This document shows positions 26,144-34,620 of a stretch of DNA of 64,000 nt, piece by piece. Location: the NCBI RefSeq assembly GCF_019431375.1, contig NZ_CP080267.1, forward strand, positions 248,001 to 312,000, read 5' to 3'. The DNA comes from Alcanivorax sp. Its GTDB lineage: Bacteria > Pseudomonadota > Gammaproteobacteria > Pseudomonadales > Alcanivoracaceae. Under the pieces are notes generated by a model that made no database searches, was not told the origin of the DNA, and saw only the letters and a list, made by a program, of their open reading frames with translations. The translations under genes and the position numbers were made by a program. The first letter of the stretch is position 1; each line of letters starts with the position of its first letter.

Positions 26144-26302
26144 AGTTGCAAGTTTCAAGTTGAAAGTTGCAACGCGAATAAGGTGCGCTGCCACACGATC
26201 TGGTCTTGAGCCGCGCCGCAATGGTTGTGCGCGGCTAAGACGATGTTGTCTTTCTCTAATCTTGGGCGCGCTTTGCAACTTGAAACTTGCCTCTTGCAAC
26301 TC
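26144..26302. repeat. heptamer-armed foldback element 5 (GTTGCAA/GTTTCAA type), atuE-atuF gap
   Basis: The left arm is GTTGCAA, GTTTCAA, GTTGAAA, GTTGCAA, then CGCG. The right arm starts GCGCGC and is its inverse, ending GCAACTC. The core stem is AGCCGCGC/GCGCGGCT at about 26212-26238. The right edge is two bases from the atuE stop. It is closely similar to the element at 27135. Confidence 0.88.
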
Positions 26303-26304
26303 TT

Positions 26305-27111
26305 TTATTGATTCCATTTCGCCGGGCGTTTTTGTACGAACGCCATGGTGCCTTCCTGGCCTTCTTCGCTGTTCACGGCGGCGGCGAAATCCTTTGCCGC
26401 CTGGTCCAGCAGGGCCTCCATGGGTTCATGGCCCACGTTCAGCACCAGTTGTTTGGTCACCCGGTTGGCATGGGGCGCGCATTTGCGAACCGCTTTCAGG
26501 GTGTCTTCCAGCAGGGCGTCCAGGCTGTCCGCATCGGCGGCCACTTCATGGACGATACCCAGCCGCCGGGCTTCTTCGCCCTGGAAGCGGACGCCGGTGA
26601 GGGCCAGCCGCCGGGCCTGGGTCAGGCCGATGCGCTCCACCACAAAGGGGGCGATCTGGGCGGGAATCACGCCCAGGCCGGTTTCCGGCAGGCCGAAAGT
26701 GGCGCCGGTGTGGGCAAGCGCCACATCGGAAATGCAGGCCAGACCAAAGCCGCCCCCCAAGACAGCACCCTCCAGCACGGTAATCAGCACCTGGGGCTGG
26801 TGGTTGGCGGCGGTGATCATTTCCCCGAAACGGCGATTGAGTTTCTGGAAGGCGTCACTGTCGCCGCTGGCGGCCTGCTGGCGGGCACCGGCCATATCCT
26901 TGATGTCGCCGCCGGCACAGAAGTGACCACCGGCACCGCGCAGTACGATGGCGCGGACATCGGCATCATCCTTCACCGCTTCGAACACGGCCATCAGCTC
27001 GTTGACCATGGTCAGGCTCATGGCGTTACGGCTGTCGGGGCGGTTCAGGGTGATGTGCAGAACCGGGCCGTCCTGGTTCAGCGTTATCGTTTCGGTTTGT
27101 GGTAGCGTCAT
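26305..27111 (-). CDS. atuE: isohexenylglutaconyl-CoA hydratase (crotonase family)
   Basis: 268 residues (start at 27111, MTLPQTETITL). The crotonase fold is clear: oxyanion-hole segments GGHFCAGGDIKDM and EGAVLGGGFGLACISDVALA, and the catalytic region FGLPETGLGVIPAQIA. It would hydrate isohexenylglutaconyl-CoA in the acyclic-terpene pathway. Position in the operon, between the dehydrogenase and carboxylase genes, supports AtuE over a generic enoyl-CoA hydratase. It is flanked on both sides by heptamer foldback elements. Confidence 0.8.
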   Translation of the reverse strand: MTLPQTETITLNQDGPVLHITLNRPDSRNAMSLTMVNELMAVFEAVKDDADVRAIVLRGAGGHFCAGGDIKDMAGARQQAASGDSDAFQKLNRRFGEMITAANHQPQVLITVLEGAVLGGGFGLACISDVALAHTGATFGLPETGLGVIPAQIAPFVVERIGLTQARRLALTGVRFQGEEARRLGIVHEVAADADSLDALLEDTLKAVRKCAPHANRVTKQLVLNVGHEPMEALLDQAAKDFAAAVNSEEGQEGTMAFVQKRPAKWNQ

Positions 27112-27134
27112 GACTTTTCTCGCTTGAATGACCA

Positions 27135-27292
27135 GTCGCAAGTTTCAAGTTGAAAGTTGCAACGCGAATAAGATGCGCGTGCCACACGATCTAGGCTTTA
27201 GCCGCGCCGCAATGGTTGTGCGCGGGCAAGACGATGCAGTTTTCTTTAGCCTTGTCCGCGCTTTGCAACTTGAAACTTGTTTCTTGCAACTC
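27135..27292. repeat. heptamer-armed foldback element 6 (GTTTCAA type), atuD-atuE gap
   Basis: The arm heptamers are the same as in element 5. The core stem (AGCCGCGC/GCGCGGGC) and several inner blocks (GCCACACGATCT, CAATGGTTGTGCGCGG) are shared with element 5, so the two are copies of one sequence. The right edge touches the atuD stop codon (27293-27295) directly. Confidence 0.88.
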
Positions 27293-28450
27293 TTATCGTT
27301 TCTTGCCCGGCAGGATGTCCATGGTCTTGCAGATAATGCCCAGCATGATTTCGTCGGCGCCACCACCGATGGAGCCGAGGCGACCATCCCGGTAAAGCTG
27401 ACCAGCCGGGTTGTCCCACATGAAACCGTTGCCGCCCCAGTACTGCAGGCAGCTGTCAGCCACTTCCCGGCTGAGGCGGCCCACTTTCAGCTTGGCCATG
27501 GAGGCCAGTTGCAGCACATCCTTGCCGTTGATGTACATCTCGCAGGCCCGGTAGGTGAGGGCGCGCAGGGATTCCACTTCGGTCTGCAGTTCGGCCAGGC
27601 GGAAGTGCACGGTCTGGTTGTCGATCAACGGCATGCCGAATACTTGGCGGTCCTTGGCATAGGCAATGGTCTCGTCGATCACATGCTGCATGCCCATCAG
27701 GCTGTTGGCGGCGGCGAACAGACGTTCCTCCTGGAACTGGATCATCTGCATCATGAAGCCCATGCCTTCCTGGCCGATCAGGTTGCGCTGGGGAACACGT
27801 ACGTTGTCGAAGAACACCTGGGCGGTTTCCGAGGAGCGCATGCCCAGCTTGTGCAGGGGCTTGTCCACGGTGATGCCGCCGGCATCCTTGGGCACGATGA
27901 TCAGTGACTTGTTCATGTGCGGTTTGCCCTCGGACGTCTGGGCAAGCAGGCAGAACCAGTCGGCGCTGGGTGAGTTGGTGATCCACATCTTGGTGCCGTT
28001 GATCACGTAGTCGTCGCCGTCCTTGGTGGCGGTGGTCTTGATGGCAGCCACATCGGAACCGGCATGGGGCTCGGACACGGCGATGGAGGCCACCATGTCA
28101 CCGGCAATGGCCGGGGCCAAGTAATTCTGGCGCAGCTCGTCGGAGCCGAAACGGGCCAGGGCCGGGGTGGCCATATCGGTCTGTACCCCGGTGGAGAGGG
28201 GGACGCCGCCGCAGTGGGTGCGGCCCATTTCCTCGGCCATGACCATGCCGTAGGAATAGTCCAGACCCATGCCGCCGAACTCTGCCGGCTTGGTGACCCC
28301 GAGCAGGCCCAGATCGCCCATCTTCTTGAACACCTCATGGATGGGGAAGCGACCGGCTTCTTCCCATTCTTTGACGTGGGGGTTCAGTTCTTTCTCGACA
28401 AAGTTGCGGACTGTGCGGCGCAGTTCTTCGTGTTCTTGAGTGAAAAGCAT
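27293..28450 (-). CDS. atuD: citronellyl-CoA dehydrogenase (acyl-CoA dehydrogenase family)
   Basis: 385 residues. The start at 28450 (MLFTQEHEELRRTV) has GGGAG close upstream; the longer open frame reads through a repeat element and is spurious. FAD and substrate-binding blocks are visible (AVSEPHAGSDVAAIKTTA, MWITNSPSADW, RQVFGMPL, QYWGGNGFMW). The usual catalytic glutamate of the YEGT position is replaced (IGGGADEI), while a glutamate sits in EERLFAAANSLMGM, the position used in isovaleryl-CoA dehydrogenase. This suggests the same base for a branched substrate. It oxidises citronellyl-CoA to cis-geranyl-CoA. Confidence 0.8.
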   Translation of the reverse strand: MLFTQEHEELRRTVRNFVEKELNPHVKEWEEAGRFPIHEVFKKMGDLGLLGVTKPAEFGGMGLDYSYGMVMAEEMGRTHCGGVPLSTGVQTDMATPALARFGSDELRQNYLAPAIAGDMVASIAVSEPHAGSDVAAIKTTATKDGDDYVINGTKMWITNSPSADWFCLLAQTSEGKPHMNKSLIIVPKDAGGITVDKPLHKLGMRSSETAQVFFDNVRVPQRNLIGQEGMGFMMQMIQFQEERLFAAANSLMGMQHVIDETIAYAKDRQVFGMPLIDNQTVHFRLAELQTEVESLRALTYRACEMYINGKDVLQLASMAKLKVGRLSREVADSCLQYWGGNGFMWDNPAGQLYRDGRLGSIGGGADEIMLGIICKTMDILPGKKR

Positions 28451-28482
28451 GGGAGCTCCCTGTCTTGTTCGATTGTTTGTTG

Positions 28483-28630
28483 AGTCGCAAGTTTCAAGTT
28501 GAAAGTTGCAACGCGGAGCAGCGTGGTGCGGCCCCTTACTGTTTTGACTCCGCGCAAGGACGCGGGCATGGCATTGATGTTTGGCAAGGCATTTCTCGCG
28601 CCTTGAAACTTGTCTCTTGCAACTTGTAAC
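28483..28630. repeat. heptamer-armed foldback element 7 (GTTTCAA type), atuC-atuD gap
   Basis: The left arm is GTCGCAA, GTTTCAA, GTTGAAA, GTTGCAA, CGCG. The right arm begins CTCGCGCC and is the inverse, ending CTTGCAACTTGTAAC. The inner 80 bases differ from elements 5 and 6 (a weaker GACTCCGCGC region), so the arms are better conserved than the core. The right edge is four bases from the atuC stop. Confidence 0.85.
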
Positions 28631-28634
28631 TGCG

Positions 28635-30245
28635 TTAAAGCCTTGCCACCCCAAACGCATTCGGGTGCAGCTCGCGGTGTTGGGCATCGGCGCAAATGTC
28701 CAGTGCATAGGCCACCACACGGCGTGTGTCGCGGGGGTCAATGATGCCGTCGTCCCACAGCCGGGCCGTGCCGTAGAGGGCGGTGGACTGGCTGTCGAGT
28801 TTCTGGGCGGTGGTCTGCTGAAGCATGTCGAGTACCTTCTCGTCAGGCTCAATGCCGTTGGCGCGCTGCTTGGCCTCGGCCACGATGCGCAGCACCATGC
28901 CGGCCTGCTGGCCACCCATTACGGCGACCTTGGAGTTGGGCCAGGCAAAGATGAAGCGCGGGTCCAGGCCGCGGCCGCACATGGCATAGTTGCCGGCACC
29001 GTAGGAGCCACCGACCACGATGGAAATCTTCGGCACTCGAGCGTTGGCCACGGCCTGCAGCATTTTCGAGCCGTGCTTGATGACACCGTTCTGTTCCGCA
29101 TCGGTCCCCACCATGAAGCCGGTGGTGTTGTGAAGGAACAGTAGAGGGCGGCGTGTCTGGTCGCAGAGCTGGATGAACTGGGCGGCTTTGGCGGCGCCAC
29201 GGGGGGTGATCGGACCATTGTTGCCGATGATGCCCACGGGCTTGCCTTCGATGGTGCTCCAGCCGCACACGGTGGCGCTGTCCCAGTCGTTCTTGAAATC
29301 CAGGAAGTCGGAGCCGTCGGCGATGCGGGCGATGATCTCGCGCACATCGTAGGGTTTCTTGGCGTCGGCGGGCACCACGCCGAGCAGTTCTTCGGCGTCA
29401 TAGCGGGGGGGCTCAAAGTCGTCGCTATCCGGTGCGGCCCGGCGCCAGCCCAGCAGCTTGACCAGGTCCCGGGCCTGACGGATGCCGTCGGCGTCGTTTT
29501 CTGCCAGGTATTCGGCGGTGCCAGCGGTGCCGCTGTGCATTTCCGCGCCACCCAGTTCTTCATCGGTGGCGATTTCGCCGGTGGCGGCCTTCAGCAGCGG
29601 TGGGCCGGCCAGGAACATCTTGGCGCGCTCACGCACGACCACCACATAGTCGGACAGGCCCGGCTGATAGGCGCCACCGGCGGTGGCGTTGCCATGCACC
29701 ACGGTGATCTGCGGGATGCCGGCGGCGGACAGGCGTGCCTGATTGGCAAAGGTGCGGGCGCCGTCCACGAACACTTCTGCCGCATAGTTCAAGTTGGCGC
29801 CGCCGGACTCCACCAGGCTGACCACGGGCAGCTTGTTCTCCATGGCGATGCGTTGCAGGCGCAGGGTCTTGTGCAGGCCGGAGGGGGAGATGGTGCCGCC
29901 CTTGATGGCGGAATTGGAGGCGGTCACCAGGCAACGGACACCGGACACATAGCCGATGCCGGCAATGGTGCTGCCGCCGGCTTCGGTGCCGTCCTTGTCG
30001 TCGTGCATCTTGTAGCCGGCCAGGTTCATCAGGCTCAGGAACGGCGAGCCGGTGTCCAGCAGCCGGGAAATACGCTCGTGGGGCAGCAGCTGGCCGCGTT
30101 TCTCGAACTTGGCGCGTTTGCCTTCGGCGGTATCCACCACGGCTTGCTCAATGGCGCGGAATTCTTCCACTGCCGCCAGCAGGGCCTCGCGGTTCTGCCG
30201 GTATTCCTCGCTGTTCGGGTCCAGTGCGGATTCAATGACTGACAT
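28635..30245 (-). CDS. atuC: geranyl-CoA carboxylase, carboxyltransferase beta subunit
   Basis: 536 residues of the biotin-dependent carboxyltransferase family. Both crotonase-like halves are present: EAGGSTIAGIGYVSG, SPSGLHKTLRLQRIAMENKLP and GNATAGGAYQPG in the first; GNNGPITPRGAAKAAQFIQL and GGSYGAGNYAMCGRG in the second. It transfers the carboxyl group from AtuF-biotin to geranyl-CoA. It overlaps the atuB stop by one base (TAATG). The paralogous leucine-pathway subunit LiuB is similar, and the assignment relies on the operon. Confidence 0.85.
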   Translation of the reverse strand: MSVIESALDPNSEEYRQNREALLAAVEEFRAIEQAVVDTAEGKRAKFEKRGQLLPHERISRLLDTGSPFLSLMNLAGYKMHDDKDGTEAGGSTIAGIGYVSGVRCLVTASNSAIKGGTISPSGLHKTLRLQRIAMENKLPVVSLVESGGANLNYAAEVFVDGARTFANQARLSAAGIPQITVVHGNATAGGAYQPGLSDYVVVVRERAKMFLAGPPLLKAATGEIATDEELGGAEMHSGTAGTAEYLAENDADGIRQARDLVKLLGWRRAAPDSDDFEPPRYDAEELLGVVPADAKKPYDVREIIARIADGSDFLDFKNDWDSATVCGWSTIEGKPVGIIGNNGPITPRGAAKAAQFIQLCDQTRRPLLFLHNTTGFMVGTDAEQNGVIKHGSKMLQAVANARVPKISIVVGGSYGAGNYAMCGRGLDPRFIFAWPNSKVAVMGGQQAGMVLRIVAEAKQRANGIEPDEKVLDMLQQTTAQKLDSQSTALYGTARLWDDGIIDPRDTRRVVAYALDICADAQHRELHPNAFGVARL

Positions 30246-31114
30246 TACAGGTCCTTGAAGACATCGGGGGTGGTGGCACGGTGGAAGCCGTCAAACGGCT
30301 CGCTCTTGTCGTGGTCGGGCAGTGGGAAGATCGCCACGTTGCCCTGGCTGGCAGCGCCGTCGATGCGCAGGGTGTCGCCACTGATAAAGGCGGCGGCATC
30401 GCTGAGCAGGAAGCAGATGGCCCCGGATACTTCGGATTCGTTGCCCATGCGCTTGAGCGGTACGGCGGCACGCAGGGTTTTCAGGGTCTGCTTGAAGCCT
30501 TCCGGATAGGTGTCCATGCCGCTGGACATGATCCAGCCCGGTGCCACGGCGTTGACGCGAACCCCGCAGCTGCCCCATTCGTAGGCGGCGGTCTGGGTGA
30601 AGTTGACCATGCCGGCCCGGGCGGCGCCGGAGTGACCCATGCCGGGCATGCCGCCCCACATGTCGGCGACAATGTTGACGATGGCGCCGCCATTACGGTT
30701 CATGCCCTGGGTGAACACTTCCCGGGCCATCAGAAAGCCGCCGGTGAGGTTGGTGCGCACCACGGTTTCCCAGCCTTTCTGGCTGATCAGCGCCAGTGGC
30801 GAGGGGAATTGGCCGCCGGCGTTATTGACCAGGCCGTGAACCACCTCGACGGCCTTGTAGATCTCGGCAACGGTGGCCTTGACCACTTCTTCGTCACGGA
30901 TGTCGCAGGCGAAGCCGATGGCCTGGCCGCCGTCTTCCTCGATTTCCGCCGCCACGGCATCCAGTTTTTCCTGCTTGCGACCAACCAGCACCACACGGGC
31001 ACCCAGGGAAGCCAGTTCATGGGCGGTGCAGCGACCGATGCCGGAACCGCCGCCGGTGACGATGATGTTCTGGCCGGCAAACAGCTCGGGCTTGAAAACG
31101 GAACGGTATGACAT
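30245..31114 (-). CDS. atuB: SDR-family dehydrogenase/reductase AtuB
   Basis: 289 residues with a Rossmann fold: nucleotide motif TGGGSGIGR, NNAGG, and a C-terminal lipid-binding-like tail. The usual catalytic YxxxK is replaced by HSGAARAG, as I recall for peroxisomal trans-2-enoyl-CoA reductases and 2,4-dienoyl-CoA reductases, so it is more likely an enoyl-CoA reductase-type SDR than an alcohol dehydrogenase. The second position of the terpene operon matches AtuB. The gene is coupled to atuC. A 63-base gap containing GTCCGAC heptamers separates it from atuA. Confidence 0.75.
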   Translation of the reverse strand: MSYRSVFKPELFAGQNIIVTGGGSGIGRCTAHELASLGARVVLVGRKQEKLDAVAAEIEEDGGQAIGFACDIRDEEVVKATVAEIYKAVEVVHGLVNNAGGQFPSPLALISQKGWETVVRTNLTGGFLMAREVFTQGMNRNGGAIVNIVADMWGGMPGMGHSGAARAGMVNFTQTAAYEWGSCGVRVNAVAPGWIMSSGMDTYPEGFKQTLKTLRAAVPLKRMGNESEVSGAICFLLSDAAAFISGDTLRIDGAASQGNVAIFPLPDHDKSEPFDGFHRATTPDVFKDL

Positions 31115-31140
31115 GGGATTCCCTTATCTAATTGGTTTAA

Positions 31141-31166
31141 AGCGTCGGACGTCCGACGTCCGACGC
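31141..31166. repeat. short self-complementary heptamer array (GTCGGAC/GTCCGAC)
   Basis: Three 7-mers, GTCGGAC, GTCCGAC, GTCCGAC, lie between AGC and GCT in the atuA-atuB gap. Each unit is nearly its own reverse complement, so the whole can fold. It lies 11 bases from the atuA stop. It has the 7-base period of the larger elements but no core. Confidence 0.7.
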
Positions 31167-31177
31167 TAAAATCAAAA

Positions 31178-32962
31178 TCATGCACCAACTTCGTCAGCGA
31201 TGGCCTGGCTGACGAGGATGGGCATATCCAGCAACTGCTGCGCAAACGCCTTACCCTGCGGATCTATGCGAAGAGAGGCGATGCCGCCACCGCCCAGGGC
31301 ATTTTTCAGCAGGAAGTTGTAGGCATTCATGCCCGGCATTGACCATCGGCTGACGCTGCCGGTGTCCGGGTCGAGTACGTGCTGCATATACAGGGCCACG
31401 GCGTCTTCCGTGAGGGCTGTATTGATGTAGGGCAGGTATTCCGGCTGGCGGGCGATGACGCCGATATTGGCATGGTTGCCCTTGTCGCCGCTGCGAGCCC
31501 AGGCCAGCTTGATCAGTGGCACGGCGACTTCGCCGGTAGCGGTATCGCCACGGCTGTCATCTGGCAGAGCGTCGGGGTTAAAGGCGCTTCCGGCAGGAAT
31601 GTTCACCGGTATGGTGTTGCCGTCCAGGTCCACAGTCACTGGAATCGTGTTCTTGCTGACCAGGGTGGAGAACAGTCGAATGCGCGGGAACGGCTTGGGG
31701 CGTCCGCCTACCAGGCCGGACAGTCCCGGAGCCATGCCGGTGGCGGCCTGGGCTATTTCTCTGGCAAACAAACCCAGGGCTTTCTTGTCATCGTGCAGCG
31801 CGCCGATCTTGACCACCACTTCGCGGGTGTCGCTGCGGCGGGCCTGGGCCCCATAGGTGGCTTCGCTGCCGAGGATTTCCACGCTGGTCTCGCGCATGGG
31901 GGCCATGCCCAGTTGCTTGAACAGGCCGTCCACCTTTTTCAGGATGGCGTCGGCTACCACCTGGCCTTTCTGCGGGGCGTCGATGCCGCCCATCAGGAAG
32001 GAGGCGGTGATACGGTTGCCGTCCGGGTAGGTGGCGGAGACTTTATAGCTGTCGGTGGGCGGCAGGCCTTTGGCTCCGCTGACACTGACCCGGTTGTCGC
32101 CCACCTGTTCCAGCTGAACCCGGGTAAAGTCGCAGACTACATCGGGCAGCATGTAGGCACGGGGATCGCCGATTTCATAGACGATCTGTTCGCCAACGGT
32201 GGCGGTGGTCACCAGGCCGCCGGTGTTGTCCGGCTTGGTAATGATGAAGTGGCCGTCGTCAAAGCATTCGGCAATGGGGAAGCCCATGTTGTGGAAGTCA
32301 GGCACATCACGCCAGTCGGTGAAGTTGCCGCCGGTGCACTGGGCGCCGCACTCGATTACATGGCCGGCGAGGGAGCCCTGAGCCAGTTTGTCGTAGTCGT
32401 CTTCAGCCCAGCCGAATTCATGCATGAGAGGGCCCAGTACTACGGCGGAATCTGCGATGCGGCCGGTGAGCACGATATCGGCGCCAGCATCCAGGGCCGC
32501 CTTGATGGGCAGGGCGCCCAGGTAGGCATTCATGGTGACTGTCATGGGGGGCAGGGGAGCGCCGGTATCCATTTCCGTCACATCGGCAAAGTCGTTGCGG
32601 CGCGGGTTCAGGTCGTCGCCTTCTACCAGAGCGATTTTCATTTCGATCCCGGCGGCCTCGAACACCTTTTCCAGGGCCTCGCGACAGGCGCGGGGGTTTA
32701 CCCCACCGGCATTACTGACCACCTTGATGTTCTTTGCTTTGATGTCCTTGGCCAGCGGTGCCATGACATTATTGACGAAGTCGTGGGCGTAACCGGCGCT
32801 GGGGTCCTTCATGCGGGCCCCGGCCATGATCGACAGGGTGACCTCGGCCAGATAGTCGAACACCAGATAATCGATCTCGGCCTGCTTGACCAACTGGAAA
32901 GCGGCGCTGTTGGTGTCGCCCCAAAATCCGGCGGCACAGCCGATGCGAACGGGCTCGGTCAT
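31178..32962 (-). CDS. atuA: acyclic terpene utilisation protein AtuA (DUF1446)
   Basis: 594 residues. The start at 32962 ([16 protein letters not shown]) has GGAG six bases upstream. The DUF1446 domain covers the first 450 residues ([51 protein letters not shown]), followed by the conserved C-terminal extension ([20 protein letters not shown]). It is required for growth on citronellol and geraniol in pseudomonads, but its reaction is not settled. It is the first gene of the operon, with promoter and operator directly upstream. Confidence 0.88.
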   Translation of the reverse strand: MTEPVRIGCAAGFWGDTNSAAFQLVKQAEIDYLVFDYLAEVTLSIMAGARMKDPSAGYAHDFVNNVMAPLAKDIKAKNIKVVSNAGGVNPRACREALEKVFEAAGIEMKIALVEGDDLNPRRNDFADVTEMDTGAPLPPMTVTMNAYLGALPIKAALDAGADIVLTGRIADSAVVLGPLMHEFGWAEDDYDKLAQGSLAGHVIECGAQCTGGNFTDWRDVPDFHNMGFPIAECFDDGHFIITKPDNTGGLVTTATVGEQIVYEIGDPRAYMLPDVVCDFTRVQLEQVGDNRVSVSGAKGLPPTDSYKVSATYPDGNRITASFLMGGIDAPQKGQVVADAILKKVDGLFKQLGMAPMRETSVEILGSEATYGAQARRSDTREVVVKIGALHDDKKALGLFAREIAQAATGMAPGLSGLVGGRPKPFPRIRLFSTLVSKNTIPVTVDLDGNTIPVNIPAGSAFNPDALPDDSRGDTATGEVAVPLIKLAWARSGDKGNHANIGVIARQPEYLPYINTALTEDAVALYMQHVLDPDTGSVSRWSMPGMNAYNFLLKNALGGGGIASLRIDPQGKAFAQQLLDMPILVSQAIADEVGA

Positions 32963-32978
32963 GGTGGCTCCATTTGCG

Positions 32979-33007
32979 TGTATAAGCGTGGTCTCGTAAG
33001 CTACCAA
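32979..33007 (-). promoter_or_regulatory. predicted sigma-70 promoter of the atu operon
   Basis: On the minus strand TTGGTA (33007-33002) and TATACA (32984-32979) are separated by exactly 17 bases, about 17 bases before the atuA start. The -35 box lies inside the operator palindrome at 33003-33020, so repressor binding would block RNA polymerase. Confidence 0.6.
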
Positions 33008-33020
33008 GCAAGCGCTTGGT
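33003..33020. promoter_or_regulatory. predicted AtuR (TetR family) operator
   Basis: ACCAAGC-AAGC-GCTTGGT: 7-base inverted arms around a 4-base centre, in the atuA-atuR intergenic region. CCAAGCGCTTGG-type palindromes are typical TetR-family acyl-CoA regulator sites. It overlaps the -35 of the atuA promoter. Confidence 0.65.
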
Positions 33021-33032
33021 TTGGCAAGAGTC

Positions 33033-33108
33033 AGTTTCAAGCTGCAGGCAAAAAGCCTGTACAGGCTAATGGAAGGCTGCGCACTCCCTGGCTTGCAGCT
33101 TGCAGCCC
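33033..33108. repeat. small heptamer foldback (CAAGCTG type) between atuA and atuR
   Basis: The left part TTTCAAGCTGCAGGC and right part GGCTTGCAGCTTGCAGCC are inverted and contain CAAGCTG/CAGCTTG 7-mers. A second small hairpin (AAGCCTGTACAGGCT) lies inside. It sits upstream of atuR rather than after a stop codon. Confidence 0.65.
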
Positions 33109-33148
33109 GGAATCGGGATAATGCGGGGATACAAAAAAGAGGATACCA

Positions 33149-33739
33149 ATGGCTGAGTCACTGGCAATTAATGGAATCGATGATTCTCCCCGCGGGCGTT
33201 TGCTCAGCGCGGCTGCCCACCTGTTTCGGGATAAGGGCTTTGATCGCACCACGGTGCGGGATATCGCTGCTTCCGTGGGTATCCAGAGCGGCTCTATCTT
33301 CCATCATTTCAAGAGCAAGGAAGATATTCTCTACGCGGTGATGGAAGAGGTGATCCAGTTCAATACGGATCGCCTGCGTCGGGCCGTGGCGGCAGAAAGC
33401 TCGCCGCAAGGGCAGTTGCGGGCCTTGGTGCGGGCGGAGTTGCAATCCATTGTTGGCGATACCGCCGAGGCCATGACCGTGCTGGTGACAGAGTGGCGGT
33501 GCCTGAGTGAAGACAAACAGCGCAAGGCGCTGGAGTTGCGCGCCATTTATGAGCAACTCTGGCTGGATGCACTCAATGCCCTGCATGAGCAAGGGGTTTT
33601 TCGGGATGACCCTTTCATTATCCGCCGTCTGCTTACCGGCATGACGGGTTGGGCGCCCAACTGGTTCGACCGGGCTGGTTCCCTGACGCTGGATGATCTG
33701 GCTGACATTATCGTGCGTCGTGTGGTGGGTGAGGCATGA
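33149..33739 (+). CDS. atuR: TetR-family transcriptional repressor AtuR
   Basis: 196 residues. The N-terminal helix-turn-helix ([29 protein letters not shown] split by short loops, then [14 protein letters not shown]) is classical TetR. The C-terminal ligand domain contains [19 protein letters not shown]. It is divergent from atuA with a palindrome overlapping the atuA promoter, so it probably represses the operon until a terpenoyl-CoA or related inducer binds. The 3' end overlaps the next small gene by four bases. Confidence 0.85.
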   Translation: MAESLAINGIDDSPRGRLLSAAAHLFRDKGFDRTTVRDIAASVGIQSGSIFHHFKSKEDILYAVMEEVIQFNTDRLRRAVAAESSPQGQLRALVRAELQSIVGDTAEAMTVLVTEWRCLSEDKQRKALELRAIYEQLWLDALNALHEQGVFRDDPFIIRRLLTGMTGWAPNWFDRAGSLTLDDLADIIVRRVVGEA

Positions 33740-33924
33740 TCGGCAATGCCATCAGCTGGGGTCAGAGTGGCTACTCCATCATCGAGGAAGGTGAGCTGAA
33801 CCGGCAGACCTGGGCGCTGGATGTGCACCATTATCTGATTGCCAAACCGAACGGACAGCCGGTGCCGGGGAAATTTACCCTGGAGGAGGCCAAGGCGCAT
33901 ATTGAGGCGCTGGAGGCGGAATAG
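33736..33924 (+). CDS. small hypothetical protein after atuR
   Basis: 62 residues ([20 protein letters not shown]..., ending HIEALEAE), whose ATG overlaps the atuR stop (ATGA), so it is probably translated with it. Soluble, acidic, not recognised. The pattern KPNGQPVPGKFTLEEAKAHIE suggests a compact domain. The TAG stop is followed immediately by a heptamer element. Confidence 0.6.
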   Translation: MIGNAISWGQSGYSIIEEGELNRQTWALDVHHYLIAKPNGQPVPGKFTLEEAKAHIEALEAE

Positions 33925-34078
33925 AGTTGCAAGTTCAAAGTTGCAAGGCGCGGGTTGGGCTTTTCCGTTTTGAGGGGCCGTGCTCGCGTCCCCGTGCCCT
34001 TACGGCGCGGCTCGTAAGCCCTGGGATTGGCTCTTATTCATGCTCGCGCTTTGCTCCTTGAAACTTGTAACTTGCTCC
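33925..34078. repeat. heptamer-armed foldback element 10 (GTTGCAA type, degenerate)
   Basis: The left arm AGTTGCAAGTTCAAAGTTGC has one unit shortened by a base. The right arm TTGCTCCTTGAAACTTGTAA is the rough inverse. Inside are GCGCGGGTTGGGC and GGGGCCGTGCTCGCGTCCCC without a clean stem. It starts directly at the stop codon of the preceding gene. It looks like an older, decaying copy of the type in the atu operon. Confidence 0.75.
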
Positions 34079-34157
34079 CGATCCCCTCTGTTCTGCCCAA
34101 GATTTAGCCGTTCCGCCCATTTTCTAGGCAAACGGACCTTTTTCTGAAAAAAAGCCG

Positions 34158-34185
34158 TTGACACCCCGGGCGCAATCCCTAAAAT
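34158..34185 (+). promoter_or_regulatory. tRNA promoter
   Basis: TTGACA (34158-34163), 16-base spacer, TAAAAT (34180-34185), then a GC-rich discriminator typical of stringently controlled stable-RNA promoters, 24 bases before tRNA-Val. Confidence 0.75.
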
Positions 34186-34209
34186 GGCGCCCACTTCGCA
34201 ACGCGATGC

Positions 34210-34285
34210 GGGTGGTTAGCTCAGCTGGGAGAGCATCTGCCTTACAAGCAGAGGGTCGGCGGTTCGATCCCGTCACCACCCACCA
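34210..34285 (+). tRNA. tRNA-Val (anticodon TAC)
   Basis: 76 bases with a seven-base acceptor stem (GGGTGGT paired with ACCACCC), D-loop AGCTCAGCTGGGAGAGC, anticodon loop CTTACAA (TAC), T-loop GGTTCGATCCC and encoded CCA. It is cotranscribed with tRNA-Asp 34 bases downstream. Confidence 0.97.
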
Positions 34286-34319
34286 AGTTTTAAGAGTGAA
34301 GAGTTCCGAAAGGAAAAGT

Positions 34320-34396
34320 GGAGCGGTAGTTCAGTTGGTTAGAATACCGGCCTGTCACGCCGGGGGTCGCGGGTTCGAGTCCCGTCCGCTCCGCCA
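34320..34396 (+). tRNA. tRNA-Asp (anticodon GTC)
   Basis: 77 bases with acceptor stem GGAGCGG/CCGCTCC, anticodon loop CTGTCAC (GTC), T-loop GGTTCGAGTCC and encoded CCA. It is the second gene of a Val-Asp tRNA operon. Confidence 0.97.
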
Positions 34397-34407
34397 CTAT
34401 TCAGCAT

Positions 34408-34438
34408 TAAAGGCTCCCATTGATGGGGGCCTTTTTTG
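34408..34438 (+). terminator. terminator of the tRNA operon
   Basis: The hairpin AAGGCTCCCAT/ATGGGGGCCTT is followed by a T-rich run, 12 bases after tRNA-Asp. Confidence 0.85.
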
Positions 34439-34620
34439 TTTCTGTTTCCCCGTCATCCTTTGTTGGGCGCCTGATGTATTGTGTCTCGTTGTGCCTTGCT
34501 CAGTTTTATTGCATTTGGCGTCTAGCATCGGGCGTGAAGCGTTCTATTTCATGAACTTGTCACCTAAACCTTGTCTAATTTCAGGTCCAAAACACTGAAA
34601 AGACAAGGAGGACAAGCAAA

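Noticed and set aside
24214..26163. 649-codon plus-strand frame opposite atuF
   Set aside because: Antisense shadow produced by GC-rich codon bias; composition (Gly, His, Gln, Val rich) is that of a non-coding frame.
31379..33121. 580-codon plus-strand frame opposite atuA
   Set aside because: Same reason. It also runs across the atu promoter and operator.
34517..34545. GGCGTCTAGCATCGGGCGTGAAGCG as another heptamer array
   Set aside because: The 7-base period is only suggestive over three imperfect units and there is no inverted partner.
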